Below are positions 9,535 to 18,072 of a DNA stretch of 64,000 nucleotides, piece after piece (position 1 is the stretch's first letter; each line of letters begins with the position of its first letter). The stretch lies in contig NZ_AP024109.1 of NCBI RefSeq assembly GCF_016591715.1, forward strand, positions 1,984,001 through 2,048,000. The letters run 5' to 3'. A program made the position numbers and the translations under genes. The notes under the pieces are model-generated. The model was not told the DNA's origin, did not search any database, and worked only from the letters and a program-made list of their open reading frames with translations. This DNA comes from Mesorhizobium sp. J8. Its GTDB lineage: Bacteria > Pseudomonadota > Alphaproteobacteria > Rhizobiales > Rhizobiaceae.

Positions 9535-9564
9535 TCTCAGCGTCGACAAACTCGCCAAAAGAAA

Positions 9565-9588
9565 ACGGACGCGCCGAGGCGCGCCCGT
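9565..9588. terminator. Terminator between convergent genes
   Basis: ACGGACGCGCC pairs with GGCGCGCCCGT with one mismatch and a 2-base loop. On the minus strand it is followed by GTTTTCTTTT, so it mainly serves the permease/tdm side. On the plus strand CTCTTTC follows, so it may also stop the monooxygenase transcript. Confidence 0.75.
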
Positions 9589-9606
9589 CTCTTTCAGGTT
9601 GCCATG

Positions 9607-11316
9607 TCAGATGACGAACACCCAATTGGCGATCAGCATCACGATCACGCCGGCGGCGAGCGTCAAATAGGGCAGCATGCCCGCCTTCTTGACCGAGAGG
9701 TCTGCCCCCGCCATGCCGAGGTCGGCCAGCATGTGCTCGGGGAACTTGCCGCCGTCCTGGATGTAATGGCGGAAGCAGAACACCGGGATGATCAAGGCCG
9801 CAGTGATCAGGCCCGCCCACAGCGCCATCGGGTTCCACACCTTGGCGCCGGCGCCCATGAAGACCGCGTTGACATAGGCGAAGACGGCGCCGATGCCGAG
9901 CAGCCAGGTCGGCGCCTTCCAGGGACGGTTGATGTGGCCGTTGTCGATGCGGTGGATCCAGCCCGCGTTGAGGTTGAGGAAGTTGAAGATGATGTAGCCG
10001 CAATTCGATACGGCGAGGATGAAGAAGAAGCTCGTCGCGTCGGCCGAAGCGATCGCCAGCACGATCAGGTTGAAGCAGAGGTCGGTCCACATTGCCCGCG
10101 TCGGCGCGCCATGCTCGTTGACATGGCTGAGATAGCGCGGCAGCCAGCCGTCGACCGAACCCTGGTAGAGCGTGCGCGAGGAGCCGGCCATCGCCGTCAT
10201 GATGCAGAGCACCAGCGCCAGGATCATCAGCATGACCAGCAGGCTGTGGATCAGCTTGCCGCCCCCGACCATGCCGGCCAGCGCGTCGGCGACGCCCGAG
10301 CCGTCGACGATCGGCGTCGCCAGCATGCCATTGAGACCCAGCACGCCCTGGAAGGTGAAGGGCACCAGGATGAACAGGAGCATGCAGAGCAGGCCGGAGT
10401 AGAAGATCGCCTTGAAGGTGTCGGTACCGGGGTTCTTGAATTCCGACGTGTAGCAGACCGCGGTCTCGAAGCCGTAGGTCGACCATGCGGCAATGAACAT
10501 GCCGCCGAGCGCCAGCGTCCAGCCAGCGATGTTCCAGGAGCCGGGATCGGGTGCATAGGCGGCAGCCAGCGGCACCAGCGGCGAGAAATTCGCCCAGTCG
10601 ATCTGGCCGGTGAAGATCGGCACGACGCCGACGATCAGCATCGGAATGATGACCAGCAGGCCGATATATTTCTGCACATTGGCCGTGCCCAGGATGCCTC
10701 GGTGCTGGATGGCGAAGATGATCAGCATCAGCACGGCGCCGATGAAGAAGGTGGCGTTGAAGGTGAAGGACACCGGGCCAAGCGTGTGGCCCCAAAGCGA
10801 CCATGTGCGGATCGCCGGCGTCGCGGCGGCGGTCACCGCGGTGATGGCGTCGGCCGGTGCCGTTCCGGCATGCGCCGCGATATAGGCAATCACTTCGGGA
10901 GAATTCTCGGTGAAGATCGGCACCGGCGCCAGCGCGTTGAGGATATAGGCTGCCGCGATCGAGCAGCCGAGCGACAGCACCGGCGACCAGGCGAACCAGT
11001 TGCACCACACCGACAGCGGCGCGATGAATTTCGAATAACGCAGCCATGCGGTGGCGCCGTAGATCGAGGCGCCGCCGGACTTGTTCGGAAACAGGCCGGC
11101 AATCTCCGCATAGGTGAAGGATTGCAGGAAACCCATGATCATGGACACCGTCCAGATCAGGAAGGCCAGCTTTCCCGTCGTGCCGGCAATGCCGCCGATC
11201 GAGAACAGGACCAGTGCCGGAACGCCGCTTGCCACCCAGAAGGCGCCACGCCAGTCGATATGCCTGAGCAGCTTGCTTTCGACAGGCTGCTCCAGGGCCG
11301 TGCTTATCGTGCTCAT
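9607..11316 (-). CDS. APC-superfamily permease next to tdm (candidate methylated-amine transporter)
   Basis: 569 residues with about 12-14 hydrophobic segments; the N-terminal part (FSIGGIAGTTGKLAFLIW, then EIAGLFPNKSGGASIYGATA) is typical of amino acid-polyamine-organocation permeases. The start is ATG 11316 (MSTISTALEQ), preceded by GGGGAAG; the frame is open another 76 codons upstream through promoter-like DNA and was not extended. It lies 240 bases downstream of tdm on the same strand and ends at a terminator. Context suggests uptake of trimethylamine, its N-oxide or a related amine, or export of a product. That is inference only. Confidence 0.8.
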   Translation of the reverse strand: MSTISTALEQPVESKLLRHIDWRGAFWVASGVPALVLFSIGGIAGTTGKLAFLIWTVSMIMGFLQSFTYAEIAGLFPNKSGGASIYGATAWLRYSKFIAPLSVWCNWFAWSPVLSLGCSIAAAYILNALAPVPIFTENSPEVIAYIAAHAGTAPADAITAVTAAATPAIRTWSLWGHTLGPVSFTFNATFFIGAVLMLIIFAIQHRGILGTANVQKYIGLLVIIPMLIVGVVPIFTGQIDWANFSPLVPLAAAYAPDPGSWNIAGWTLALGGMFIAAWSTYGFETAVCYTSEFKNPGTDTFKAIFYSGLLCMLLFILVPFTFQGVLGLNGMLATPIVDGSGVADALAGMVGGGKLIHSLLVMLMILALVLCIMTAMAGSSRTLYQGSVDGWLPRYLSHVNEHGAPTRAMWTDLCFNLIVLAIASADATSFFFILAVSNCGYIIFNFLNLNAGWIHRIDNGHINRPWKAPTWLLGIGAVFAYVNAVFMGAGAKVWNPMALWAGLITAALIIPVFCFRHYIQDGGKFPEHMLADLGMAGADLSVKKAGMLPYLTLAAGVIVMLIANWVFVI

Positions 11317-11413
11317 ATCTTGTGTCTTCCCCTTTTTTCTGTTCCCCGCCGGCGACGCTTCGGCTCTCGCGAAGCTTGCTCCCCGGCCAATCACCGTCGA
11401 CCCGTCGTGTTTC

Positions 11414-11445
11414 CACTCAGTCGTATTTTTTTCTTTAGAGTGAAG
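11414..11445. promoter_or_regulatory. Candidate regulatory site upstream of the APC permease
   Basis: CCACTC and GAGTGAAG flank an AT-rich block with a run of seven T. The same half-sites occur in front of the small-membrane-protein operon (27175-27187) and beside tmm. It is about 100 bases upstream of the permease start, so a separate promoter here is possible. Confidence 0.4.
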
Positions 11446-11556
11446 ATTGATCCGACGCGCTTTCGCGTCAAGCGTTTTGTGGATGTCATGCACATCACGC
11501 TTGCGAAACATGCTCTCCCCCTTCTCCCCAAGCGGAGAGGGCAAGGGTTGCCGCTA

Positions 11557-13926
11557 TCAGGAACGAGGCTTGGTCTTCTGCGGATCGTAATGCGCGAAGG
11601 CCACGACGCGTGCCGGCAGCCGCTTGGCGTGGCCGTCGAGCTTGCCGATCTCGACCTCGGTGCCGATCTCGGCATGGGTGACGTCGAGCCTTGCTAGCGC
11701 GATGTTTTTGCCGAGCACCGGCGAGCGCATGCCGGAGGTGACGATGCCGATCTGGGCGCGGCCGACATGCACGCAGTCGCCATGGCCGACCGGGATGTTG
11801 GCGTCGATGTCGAGGCCGACAAGCTTGTGCTGCGGATGCTCCTTACGCCGGATCAGCGCGTCGCGGCCGATGAAGTCGTCGGCCTTGGTCTTCAATGGCA
11901 CGGTGAAGCCGATGCCGGCCTCGAACGGATCGGTCTGGTCGGAAAACTCGTAGCCGGCGAAGATCAGCCCGGCCTCGATACGCACCATGTCGAGCGCCTG
12001 CAGGCCCATCGGCTTCAGCCCGTGCGGCTGGCCGGCTTCCCAGATCGCGTCGAACACTTTTTCGGCGTCGCGCGGATGGCACCAGATCTCATAGCCGAGT
12101 TCGCCCGTATAGCCGGTGCGCGAGACCACGACCGGCACGCCGTTGCCGCCGCCGATGCGCGCAACCGCGAAGCGGAACCATTCGAGCTCGCCGATCGAAG
12201 GCTGCACCGGCGAGGTCCAGACGACTTCCTTCAAGATGTCGCGGCTCTTCGGCCCCTGCACGGCGATGTTGTGCATCTGGTCGGTTGACGAGCGCACCAG
12301 CACGTTGAGGCCGAGTTTTTTTGCCGTCTCGCGCAGCCACTCGCCGGAAAGATCGTCGCCGCCGACCCAGCGGAAATTGTCCTTGCCGAGTCTCAGCAGC
12401 GTGCCGTCATCGATCATGCCGCCATGCTCGTAGCACATGGCCGTATAGACGACCTGGCCGACGCCGAGCTTCTTGACGTCGCGGGTCAGCGTGTATTGCA
12501 GCAGCGCTTCGGCATCCGGTCCGGTGACCTCGAACTTGCGCAGCGGCGACAGGTCCATGATCACGGCATCCTGCCGGCAGGCCCAGTATTCGGCGATAGG
12601 GCCTTCCTTGGCGAAGGAATTGGCCAGCCAATAACCCCTGTATTCGACGAAGTCGCGCGTGTGCTTGGCAAAGCTCGAATGAAAGGCTGTCTCGCGGGTC
12701 ATTTTCGGTTCCGAGTCGGGCTTCATGCGTCTGGCGATCGCTCGCGAGAATTTGTTCTGGCCTGAATAGGTCCGCACATGGATGTCTGTGAGGTCCCAGC
12801 CATTGGCGGGCGTGGTGTCGTCCGGGCAGGCCGAAGACACGCAGACGATGTCGGTCAGCGCGCGCAAGAGCACATAGTCGCCCGGTCGCGACCACGGCTC
12901 GTCCGACACCATCACGCCATGCGCGTCGATCGCCGTGTTGAAGAAGAAGTTGATCGCCATCCAGCCGGCGCGGGGCGTGACACCCTTGTCGACAAGCGCC
13001 TTGTTGAAATTTTCCGAGCAGTTGGTGTGACCGGGATAGCCGATGTCGTCGTAATATTTGGCGGCGCAAGCGAGCGCGAAGGCGTCGTGCCGGCCGCATG
13101 TGTCCTGCACCACCTCGACCAGCGGCTCCATGTCCTGGTCGTAATATTTCGAATGCAGGCCCGGCATCGGATAGGCCGAGCCCATCAGCGTGCGGGTCGT
13201 CGTCACGTCGAGCGGCAGGTCGCGGCCCTTGTCCAGCTTGCGCGCTGAAAAGCACTGGAAATCGGTGCATTGCCGGCCGTCGACGTCGATGATCTGCAGG
13301 TAGTCGCCAGCCTTGACGAAATAGGATTCGGCGGTCGCCGAATGCACCCTGAGATCGAGCACCGGATCGGCGAGCGGATCGGCAAGCTGGCCTCTCGTCT
13401 TCAGCCGGATCGTCGCTCGTCGCACGATCACGGTGAGCGGCGTCGCCGTGTCGTGACCGTCGACCAGCATCGGCCCGCCGGGAGCCGCGATCAGCAGCGC
13501 GCCGTCGCGCTGCACGGAAAAACTCTGCTCGGTCCCGGCGGGCGAGGCGCCGCCGAATACGCGCACGGCCTTCGGCTGGTCGAGTTCTACCTTGCGGCGC
13601 GCGAGGCTGAGGCGCAACGCCGAAAGGCTGTCATCGCCCTCGGCGAGGAGCGCCTTGATGCCGGCGGCGTTGCTGTTCGACCGTTCGCCGAAAATGCCGG
13701 GATCGGTCGCGCCCGACTTGTCCCAGGCCAGCAACTCGCAGGGCTGCCCGCCCTCGACATTGGTGACGCTGACGCTGTCGCCGGCTTCGATATCGATCAG
13801 CACCGCGCCATTGCCCTGCACGGTGTAGCGTTCCACGCCTGGCGGCAGGCTGATCTCGCCGGGGCGCAGGATCAGGCTCGGGCGCGGCGGTCCGGACAGG
13901 ACGGCAGGGTAGGGCGATTGGCTCAT
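11557..13926 (-). CDS. tdm: Trimethylamine-N-oxide demethylase (DUF1989 + GcvT-fold fusion)
   Basis: 789 residues, matching Tdm, which splits trimethylamine N-oxide into dimethylamine and formaldehyde. The N-terminal half holds a DUF1989 (urea-carboxylase-associated) domain with the conserved cysteines in DTCGRHDAF (about residue 275), GHTNCSENF (about 302) and SSACPDDTTPAN (about 363), which bind zinc in this family. The C-terminal 400 residues are a GcvT-like tetrahydrofolate domain (RGYWLANSFAKEGPIAEYWA, SRTGYTGELGYEIW) that is thought to capture the formaldehyde. A CTCCTC complement just upstream of ATG 13926 gives a GAGGAGG ribosome site. It follows the mgd genes on the same strand after a palindromic repeat and has its own operator-like site at 13967. 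Confidence 0.92.
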   Translation of the reverse strand: MSQSPYPAVLSGPPRPSLILRPGEISLPPGVERYTVQGNGAVLIDIEAGDSVSVTNVEGGQPCELLAWDKSGATDPGIFGERSNSNAAGIKALLAEGDDSLSALRLSLARRKVELDQPKAVRVFGGASPAGTEQSFSVQRDGALLIAAPGGPMLVDGHDTATPLTVIVRRATIRLKTRGQLADPLADPVLDLRVHSATAESYFVKAGDYLQIIDVDGRQCTDFQCFSARKLDKGRDLPLDVTTTRTLMGSAYPMPGLHSKYYDQDMEPLVEVVQDTCGRHDAFALACAAKYYDDIGYPGHTNCSENFNKALVDKGVTPRAGWMAINFFFNTAIDAHGVMVSDEPWSRPGDYVLLRALTDIVCVSSACPDDTTPANGWDLTDIHVRTYSGQNKFSRAIARRMKPDSEPKMTRETAFHSSFAKHTRDFVEYRGYWLANSFAKEGPIAEYWACRQDAVIMDLSPLRKFEVTGPDAEALLQYTLTRDVKKLGVGQVVYTAMCYEHGGMIDDGTLLRLGKDNFRWVGGDDLSGEWLRETAKKLGLNVLVRSSTDQMHNIAVQGPKSRDILKEVVWTSPVQPSIGELEWFRFAVARIGGGNGVPVVVSRTGYTGELGYEIWCHPRDAEKVFDAIWEAGQPHGLKPMGLQALDMVRIEAGLIFAGYEFSDQTDPFEAGIGFTVPLKTKADDFIGRDALIRRKEHPQHKLVGLDIDANIPVGHGDCVHVGRAQIGIVTSGMRSPVLGKNIALARLDVTHAEIGTEVEIGKLDGHAKRLPARVVAFAHYDPQKTKPRS

Positions 13927-13966
13927 CTCAAACCCTCCTCCGAGCGAGAAACAAGTTTGCCTGTGT

Positions 13967-13982
13967 GTAAAATTATTTTCGC
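13967..13982. promoter_or_regulatory. Candidate operator upstream of tdm
   Basis: GTAAAA-TTAT-TTTCGC, a 16-base imperfect palindrome of the form GTGAAA-N4-TTTCAC. It lies 41-56 bases upstream of the tdm start. Closely matching sites lie upstream of tmm (32365) and the small-membrane-protein operon (27181). Confidence 0.5.
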
Positions 13983-14023
13983 TGAGAGAATAGCAGGGGG
14001 AATGCGTTTGGCAAGCACTGGCT

Positions 14024-14171
14024 CCACCTTCTCCCCTTGTGGGAGAAGGTGTCGCCGAAGGCGACGGATGAGGGGTGCTCCAGGGAAAGCCAGCGTCTCA
14101 CTCCGCTGGAACACCCCTCATCCGTCTCGGCGCTGTCGCGCCGATCCACCTTCTCCCACAAGGGGAGAAGG
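14024..14171. repeat. Dispersed intergenic palindrome, family 3
   Basis: Large inverted repeat between mgdD and tdm. Outer arms are CACCTTCTCCCCTTGTGGGA on the left and the mirror CCCACAAGGGGAGAAGG on the right, with inner arms GGATGAGGGGTG and CACCCCTCATCC. The same consensus recurs at 31264-31413. It probably partly terminates or stabilises the mgd transcript. Confidence 0.85.
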
Positions 14172-14184
14172 GAAGGGCGCGACG

Positions 14185-14808
14185 CTACGCCAATTCCTCG
14201 GAATGGCCGATCGTGACGCCATATTCCGCGGCCGAGTCCAGAACGGTATGCCACAGGCTCTCGGCAAAAGTTGCGAACACCAGGAGATTGAACACGGCCC
14301 GGCCATCGCGATCACCACCGCGCCACAGCGTGACGCTGGTGTGATCCATCGACGTGGCCGCCGCCGCGCCCACACCGAACACATCGGGATGCAAATCGAT
14401 CGACGACAGCTTGGCGAGCATCGCGCGCGCCTTGTCGCCGGACACGCTGATCAGCGCCCGCGCGTGCGACTGGTCGGAAAGCGAGGCCGAACCGGCAAAG
14501 ACAGGGCCGAGCGCCTCAATCGAATGCTTGGCACCCTTGGACAGCACGAGAAACTGGTCTGGCCCCGACCAGATCAGCGTCGCATCGGCCGCAGCGACCG
14601 CCTTGGGCGTTTCGGGCGCGGCAACGCCGAAGCGCGCCTTCGCCGCCTTCGCCGTCTCGCCGGCCTTGCCGCGCCGCGCCATCACCTGCACGAGATCGAA
14701 ATTGCGGATCTCCGTCAGGCTCACGCCGGCGTCGCCTTGCGCGCCGTAAGCGCCGGCGACCAGCGCTCGCTCGAGCGGGCCGCGGATGTCCCAGGAAAAA
14801 TCAGCCAC
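14185..14808 (-). CDS. mgdD: N-methylglutamate dehydrogenase subunit D (SoxG-like gamma subunit)
   Basis: 207 residues, homologous in style to the gamma subunit of heterotetrameric sarcosine oxidase (PLERALVAGAYG at the N-terminus, a THF-fold-like body with LISVSGDKARAMLAKL). I chose GTG 14808 because GGAGGG lies 7 bases upstream and the start then overlaps the mgdC stop by 8 bases; ATG 14823 is the alternative. It is the last gene of the eight-gene methylamine operon. In this context the enzyme oxidises N-methylglutamate, not sarcosine, releasing glutamate and a C1 unit. Confidence 0.88.
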   Translation of the reverse strand: MADFSWDIRGPLERALVAGAYGAQGDAGVSLTEIRNFDLVQVMARRGKAGETAKAAKARFGVAAPETPKAVAAADATLIWSGPDQFLVLSKGAKHSIEALGPVFAGSASLSDQSHARALISVSGDKARAMLAKLSSIDLHPDVFGVGAAAATSMDHTSVTLWRGGDRDGRAVFNLLVFATFAESLWHTVLDSAAEYGVTIGHSEELA

Positions 14809-17785
14809 GCTGGCGCCCTCCATCCGGATCGTAGAAGACGGAATTGCAGAGCTCGACATCATAGTCCTCGCCGCGCAGCGGATCATGCGCGCGCACGATC
14901 TCGCCGATGCGCTCGCGGCCGCGCTCGACAAGACCTAGCCCGATCCATTGGTCGAGCACCGGCGAGAAGCAGACCGAGGTGATATAGCCCTGATCGTTGT
15001 CGGGGCCGGGCGTCTCGCCCTTCGGGATGATGTGCGCGCCGGAGCGCAGGCGGCGTGCCTTGTCGGTCGGCTTGATGCCGACGACCACCTGTCGGTTCGG
15101 CGCGACAAGCGCCTCGCGGCCGGCCATGACGCGGCCGATGAAATCCTTCTTGGTCGACATCATCTTGCCAAGGCCGAGATCGCCAGCGGTCGTGGTGCCG
15201 TTGAGCTCCGGCCCGGCGACATGGCCCTTCTCTATGCGCATCACGCCGAGAGCCTCGGTGCCGTAAGGCGTGACGCCGAACGGCTTGCCGGCAATCATCA
15301 GGTTGCGCGCCATGGCCTCACCATAGCGCGCCGGCACCGAGATCTCGAACGCCATCTCGCCGGAGAAGGAGATGCGGAACAGCCGCGCTTTCAGGCCGCC
15401 GCGCAGCTTGACCTCGCGCGCGCCCATGAAAGGAAAACCTTCGTTCGACAGGTCCTCGCCCGGATCGACGATCTCCTTCAAGAGGTCGCGGGTCTTCGGC
15501 CCGGCGATCGAGAACTGCGCCCACTGATCCGAGACGGAAGTCAGCTGCACGTCGAGCTCGGGGAACAGCACCTGGCGGCAGAATTCGAGATGCTGCATCA
15601 CCAGCCCGGCCTTGGCCGTCGTGGTGGTGAGGAAATAATGGTCCTCGGCCAGACGCGAGGTCGTGCCATCGTCATAGACGATGCCATCCTCGCGCAGCAT
15701 CAGCCCGTAGCGCGCCTTGCCGACGGCAAGGCTGGAAAAGGCATTGATGTAGACGCGGTCGAGGAAGGCACCGGCATCCGGACCATGCACGTTGATCTTG
15801 CCGAGCGTCGAGACATCGCAGAAGCCGACGCCTGAGCGCACCGCCTTGACCTCGCGGGTCACCGATTCCAGCCAGTCCTTCTCACCGGGACGGGGATACC
15901 ACTGCGCGCGTTTCCAGAGGCCGGTGTCGACGAAGATCGCGCCCTGTTCGGCCGCCCAGTGATGCGACGGCGTCAGCCGCGTCGCATGGAAATTCTCGTC
16001 GCGGTGATGGCCGGCGAAGGCGCCGATGGCGACCGGCACATAAGGCGGCCGGTAGATCGTCGTGCCGGTCTCGGGGATCGACTTGCCGGTGACAGCGGCC
16101 ATGATGGCGAGGCCGGCGACATTGGAGGTCTTGCCCTGGTCGGTCGCCATGCCGAGCGTGGTGTAGCGCTTCAGGTGCTCGACCGACTCGAAACCCTCGC
16201 GCTGCGCCAGCTCGACATCGGAAGCGGTGACGTCATGCTGCTGGTCGACGAAGGCCTTGCCCTTGCCGGCGACGTGCCAGAGCGGCGTCAGCGAAAAAGC
16301 CTCGTCGTCGGCGACCGGCATCGATCCGATATTGCCGCTGTGCCCGGTATCGCGGGCCGCGGTAGCGCCGGCTTCGAACCCTTCGCGCAGGCAGGCGCCA
16401 AGCCCGAAGGCGCCGTTGGCAGCGCCCGCGGCGACCATGCCGGGCGGCCCACCGTCCGGAACGAAGGCAGCGATGTCGTCGCGCCATTTCGGCCGGCCGC
16501 GATGGTAGGAAGTAAGGCCTACCGCCGGGTTCCAGCCGCCGGAGACGGCAAGCCCGTCGGCTTCGACCTCGGCGCGCGCGCCACCGGTCAGCGTGACGGA
16601 AATCTTGCGCACGCCGCCCTTGCCGCCGTCGACGCCGGCGACAGCGCCGTGCAGCACCGGAAAGCCGTTCTTGCTCGCAAGCGCGCGATGCGCCGGCGAA
16701 ACGTCCGGCCGCGCATCGATCACGGCCGCCACTTGCAACCCGGCGGCGATCGCCGTTTCGGCGGTGCGCCAGCCGGTCTCGTTATTGGTGAACAGCGCGA
16801 TGCGCCGCGCTGGCTTTGCTGCGTAGCGATTGATGTAGCTGCGCATGGCCGACGCCATCATCACGCCCGGCGTGTCGTTGCCTGCGAAAACGATGGGACG
16901 TTCGATCGCGCCGGCTGCGACGACGCAGCGCTTGGCCACGATCCGCCACAGGCGCTGACGCACCTGATGCTCCGGCGGCACCGGCAGATGGTCGTTGACG
17001 CGCTCGATCGCGCCATAGGTGCCGCCGTCATAGACGCCGAACAAAGTCGTGCGCGTCATGATGCGCACGTCCGGCATGGCCTCGAGTTCGGCAAGCGCGC
17101 GGGCGATCCATTCGGCCGCCGGCGATCCGTCGACCGTGCCGCCATCGGCGAGCAGCCGCCCGCCAAGGACGAAATCCTCCTCGCACAGGATGACGCGCGC
17201 GCCGCTGCGACCGGCGGCGAGGGCTGCCGCCAGGCCCGCCGGTCCGGAACCCGCGATCACCACGTCGCAATGCGCCCAGGCCTTGTCGTAGCGGTCGGGA
17301 TCGGAAACGCCCGCTGCGCGGCCAAGGCCGGCGGCGCGACGGATCGCCGGCTCGTAGATAGCCTCCCAGAATTTCGCCGGCCACATGAAGGTCTTGTAGT
17401 AGAAGCCGGCGACGAAGATCGGCGCGAACAACTGGTTGACCGACATGACGTCGAAATTGAGCGACGGCCAGCGGTTCTGGCTGGCGGCTTCCAGGCCTTC
17501 ATAGAGCTCGGCCGTGGTCGCCTTGGTGTTCGGCTCGCGCCTCGCGCCGCTTCGCAATTCGACCAGCGCGTTGGGTTCTTCCGAGCCCGCTGTCAGGATG
17601 CCGCGCGGGCGGTGATATTTGAACGAACGGCCGACGAGCTTGACACCGTTCGCGACGAGCGCGGAAGCCAGCGTGTCGCCCTTGAAGCCCGAGAAGGTCT
17701 TGCCGTCGAAGCGGAAGTTGAGCGGTGCCGAGCGGTCGATGAGACCGCCATTGTTCAGCCGGTTTGCCTGATCGCCGCGCATCAC
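14801..17785 (-). CDS. mgdC: N-methylglutamate dehydrogenase subunit C (SoxA-like alpha subunit)
   Basis: 994 residues, the size of sarcosine oxidase alpha subunits. Order: a 2Fe-2S-ferredoxin-like N-terminus (FRFDGKTFSGFKGDTLASAL, residues 24-43), a pyridine-nucleotide/FAD domain with AGSGPAGLAAALAAGRSG near residue 178, and a C-terminal GcvT-fold domain from about residue 600 (DVSTLGKINVHGPDAG). The last is expected to hand formaldehyde to tetrahydrofolate. The start overlaps mgdB by 4 bases (ATGA), showing tight coupling. Distinguished from true sarcosine oxidase by the adjoining gmaS and mgs genes. Confidence 0.92.
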   Translation of the reverse strand: MMRGDQANRLNNGGLIDRSAPLNFRFDGKTFSGFKGDTLASALVANGVKLVGRSFKYHRPRGILTAGSEEPNALVELRSGARREPNTKATTAELYEGLEAASQNRWPSLNFDVMSVNQLFAPIFVAGFYYKTFMWPAKFWEAIYEPAIRRAAGLGRAAGVSDPDRYDKAWAHCDVVIAGSGPAGLAAALAAGRSGARVILCEEDFVLGGRLLADGGTVDGSPAAEWIARALAELEAMPDVRIMTRTTLFGVYDGGTYGAIERVNDHLPVPPEHQVRQRLWRIVAKRCVVAAGAIERPIVFAGNDTPGVMMASAMRSYINRYAAKPARRIALFTNNETGWRTAETAIAAGLQVAAVIDARPDVSPAHRALASKNGFPVLHGAVAGVDGGKGGVRKISVTLTGGARAEVEADGLAVSGGWNPAVGLTSYHRGRPKWRDDIAAFVPDGGPPGMVAAGAANGAFGLGACLREGFEAGATAARDTGHSGNIGSMPVADDEAFSLTPLWHVAGKGKAFVDQQHDVTASDVELAQREGFESVEHLKRYTTLGMATDQGKTSNVAGLAIMAAVTGKSIPETGTTIYRPPYVPVAIGAFAGHHRDENFHATRLTPSHHWAAEQGAIFVDTGLWKRAQWYPRPGEKDWLESVTREVKAVRSGVGFCDVSTLGKINVHGPDAGAFLDRVYINAFSSLAVGKARYGLMLREDGIVYDDGTTSRLAEDHYFLTTTTAKAGLVMQHLEFCRQVLFPELDVQLTSVSDQWAQFSIAGPKTRDLLKEIVDPGEDLSNEGFPFMGAREVKLRGGLKARLFRISFSGEMAFEISVPARYGEAMARNLMIAGKPFGVTPYGTEALGVMRIEKGHVAGPELNGTTTAGDLGLGKMMSTKKDFIGRVMAGREALVAPNRQVVVGIKPTDKARRLRSGAHIIPKGETPGPDNDQGYITSVCFSPVLDQWIGLGLVERGRERIGEIVRAHDPLRGEDYDVELCNSVFYDPDGGRQRG

Positions 17786-18057
17786 GCACCAACCTTGGCG
17801 GCGCCAGCGCCAGCCGCTGGCTCCACGGCCGAAATCTCATGCGTCAGCGTGTTGCGCGTGACCTTCAGCCAGGCGCGGCAGCCGCCGCCATGGTACCAGT
17901 GCTCGCTCATCACGCCGGCGATGTTGTCGCGCAGATAGACGTAATCGTAGACGGCATCCTCGCCGGCATCGGCCGCGGGACGTTGCGGCTTGGCGTCGCC
18001 GAGATAGGTGAACTCGCCGAGCTCGCGTTCGCCGCAGAAGGGACAGGTAATACGCAT
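17782..18057 (-). CDS. mgdB: N-methylglutamate dehydrogenase subunit B (SoxD-like delta subunit)
   Basis: 91 residues. It carries the delta-subunit zinc site: CPFCG at residues 5-9 and the C-terminal HWYHGGGCRAW near residues 53-63. In sarcosine oxidase-type complexes this small subunit binds zinc and bridges alpha and gamma. It lies 15 bases after mgdA and overlaps mgdC by 4 bases. The alanine-rich tail beyond residue 78 looks unstructured. Confidence 0.92.
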   Translation of the reverse strand: MRITCPFCGERELGEFTYLGDAKPQRPAADAGEDAVYDYVYLRDNIAGVMSEHWYHGGGCRAWLKVTRNTLTHEISAVEPAAGAGAAKVGA

Positions 18058-18072
18058 GGTCTTCTGGCGGCC

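Noticed and set aside
9604..11697. A 697-codon plus-strand open frame opposite the APC permease
   Set aside because: Antisense shadow without family motifs; the minus-strand frame has clear membrane helices.
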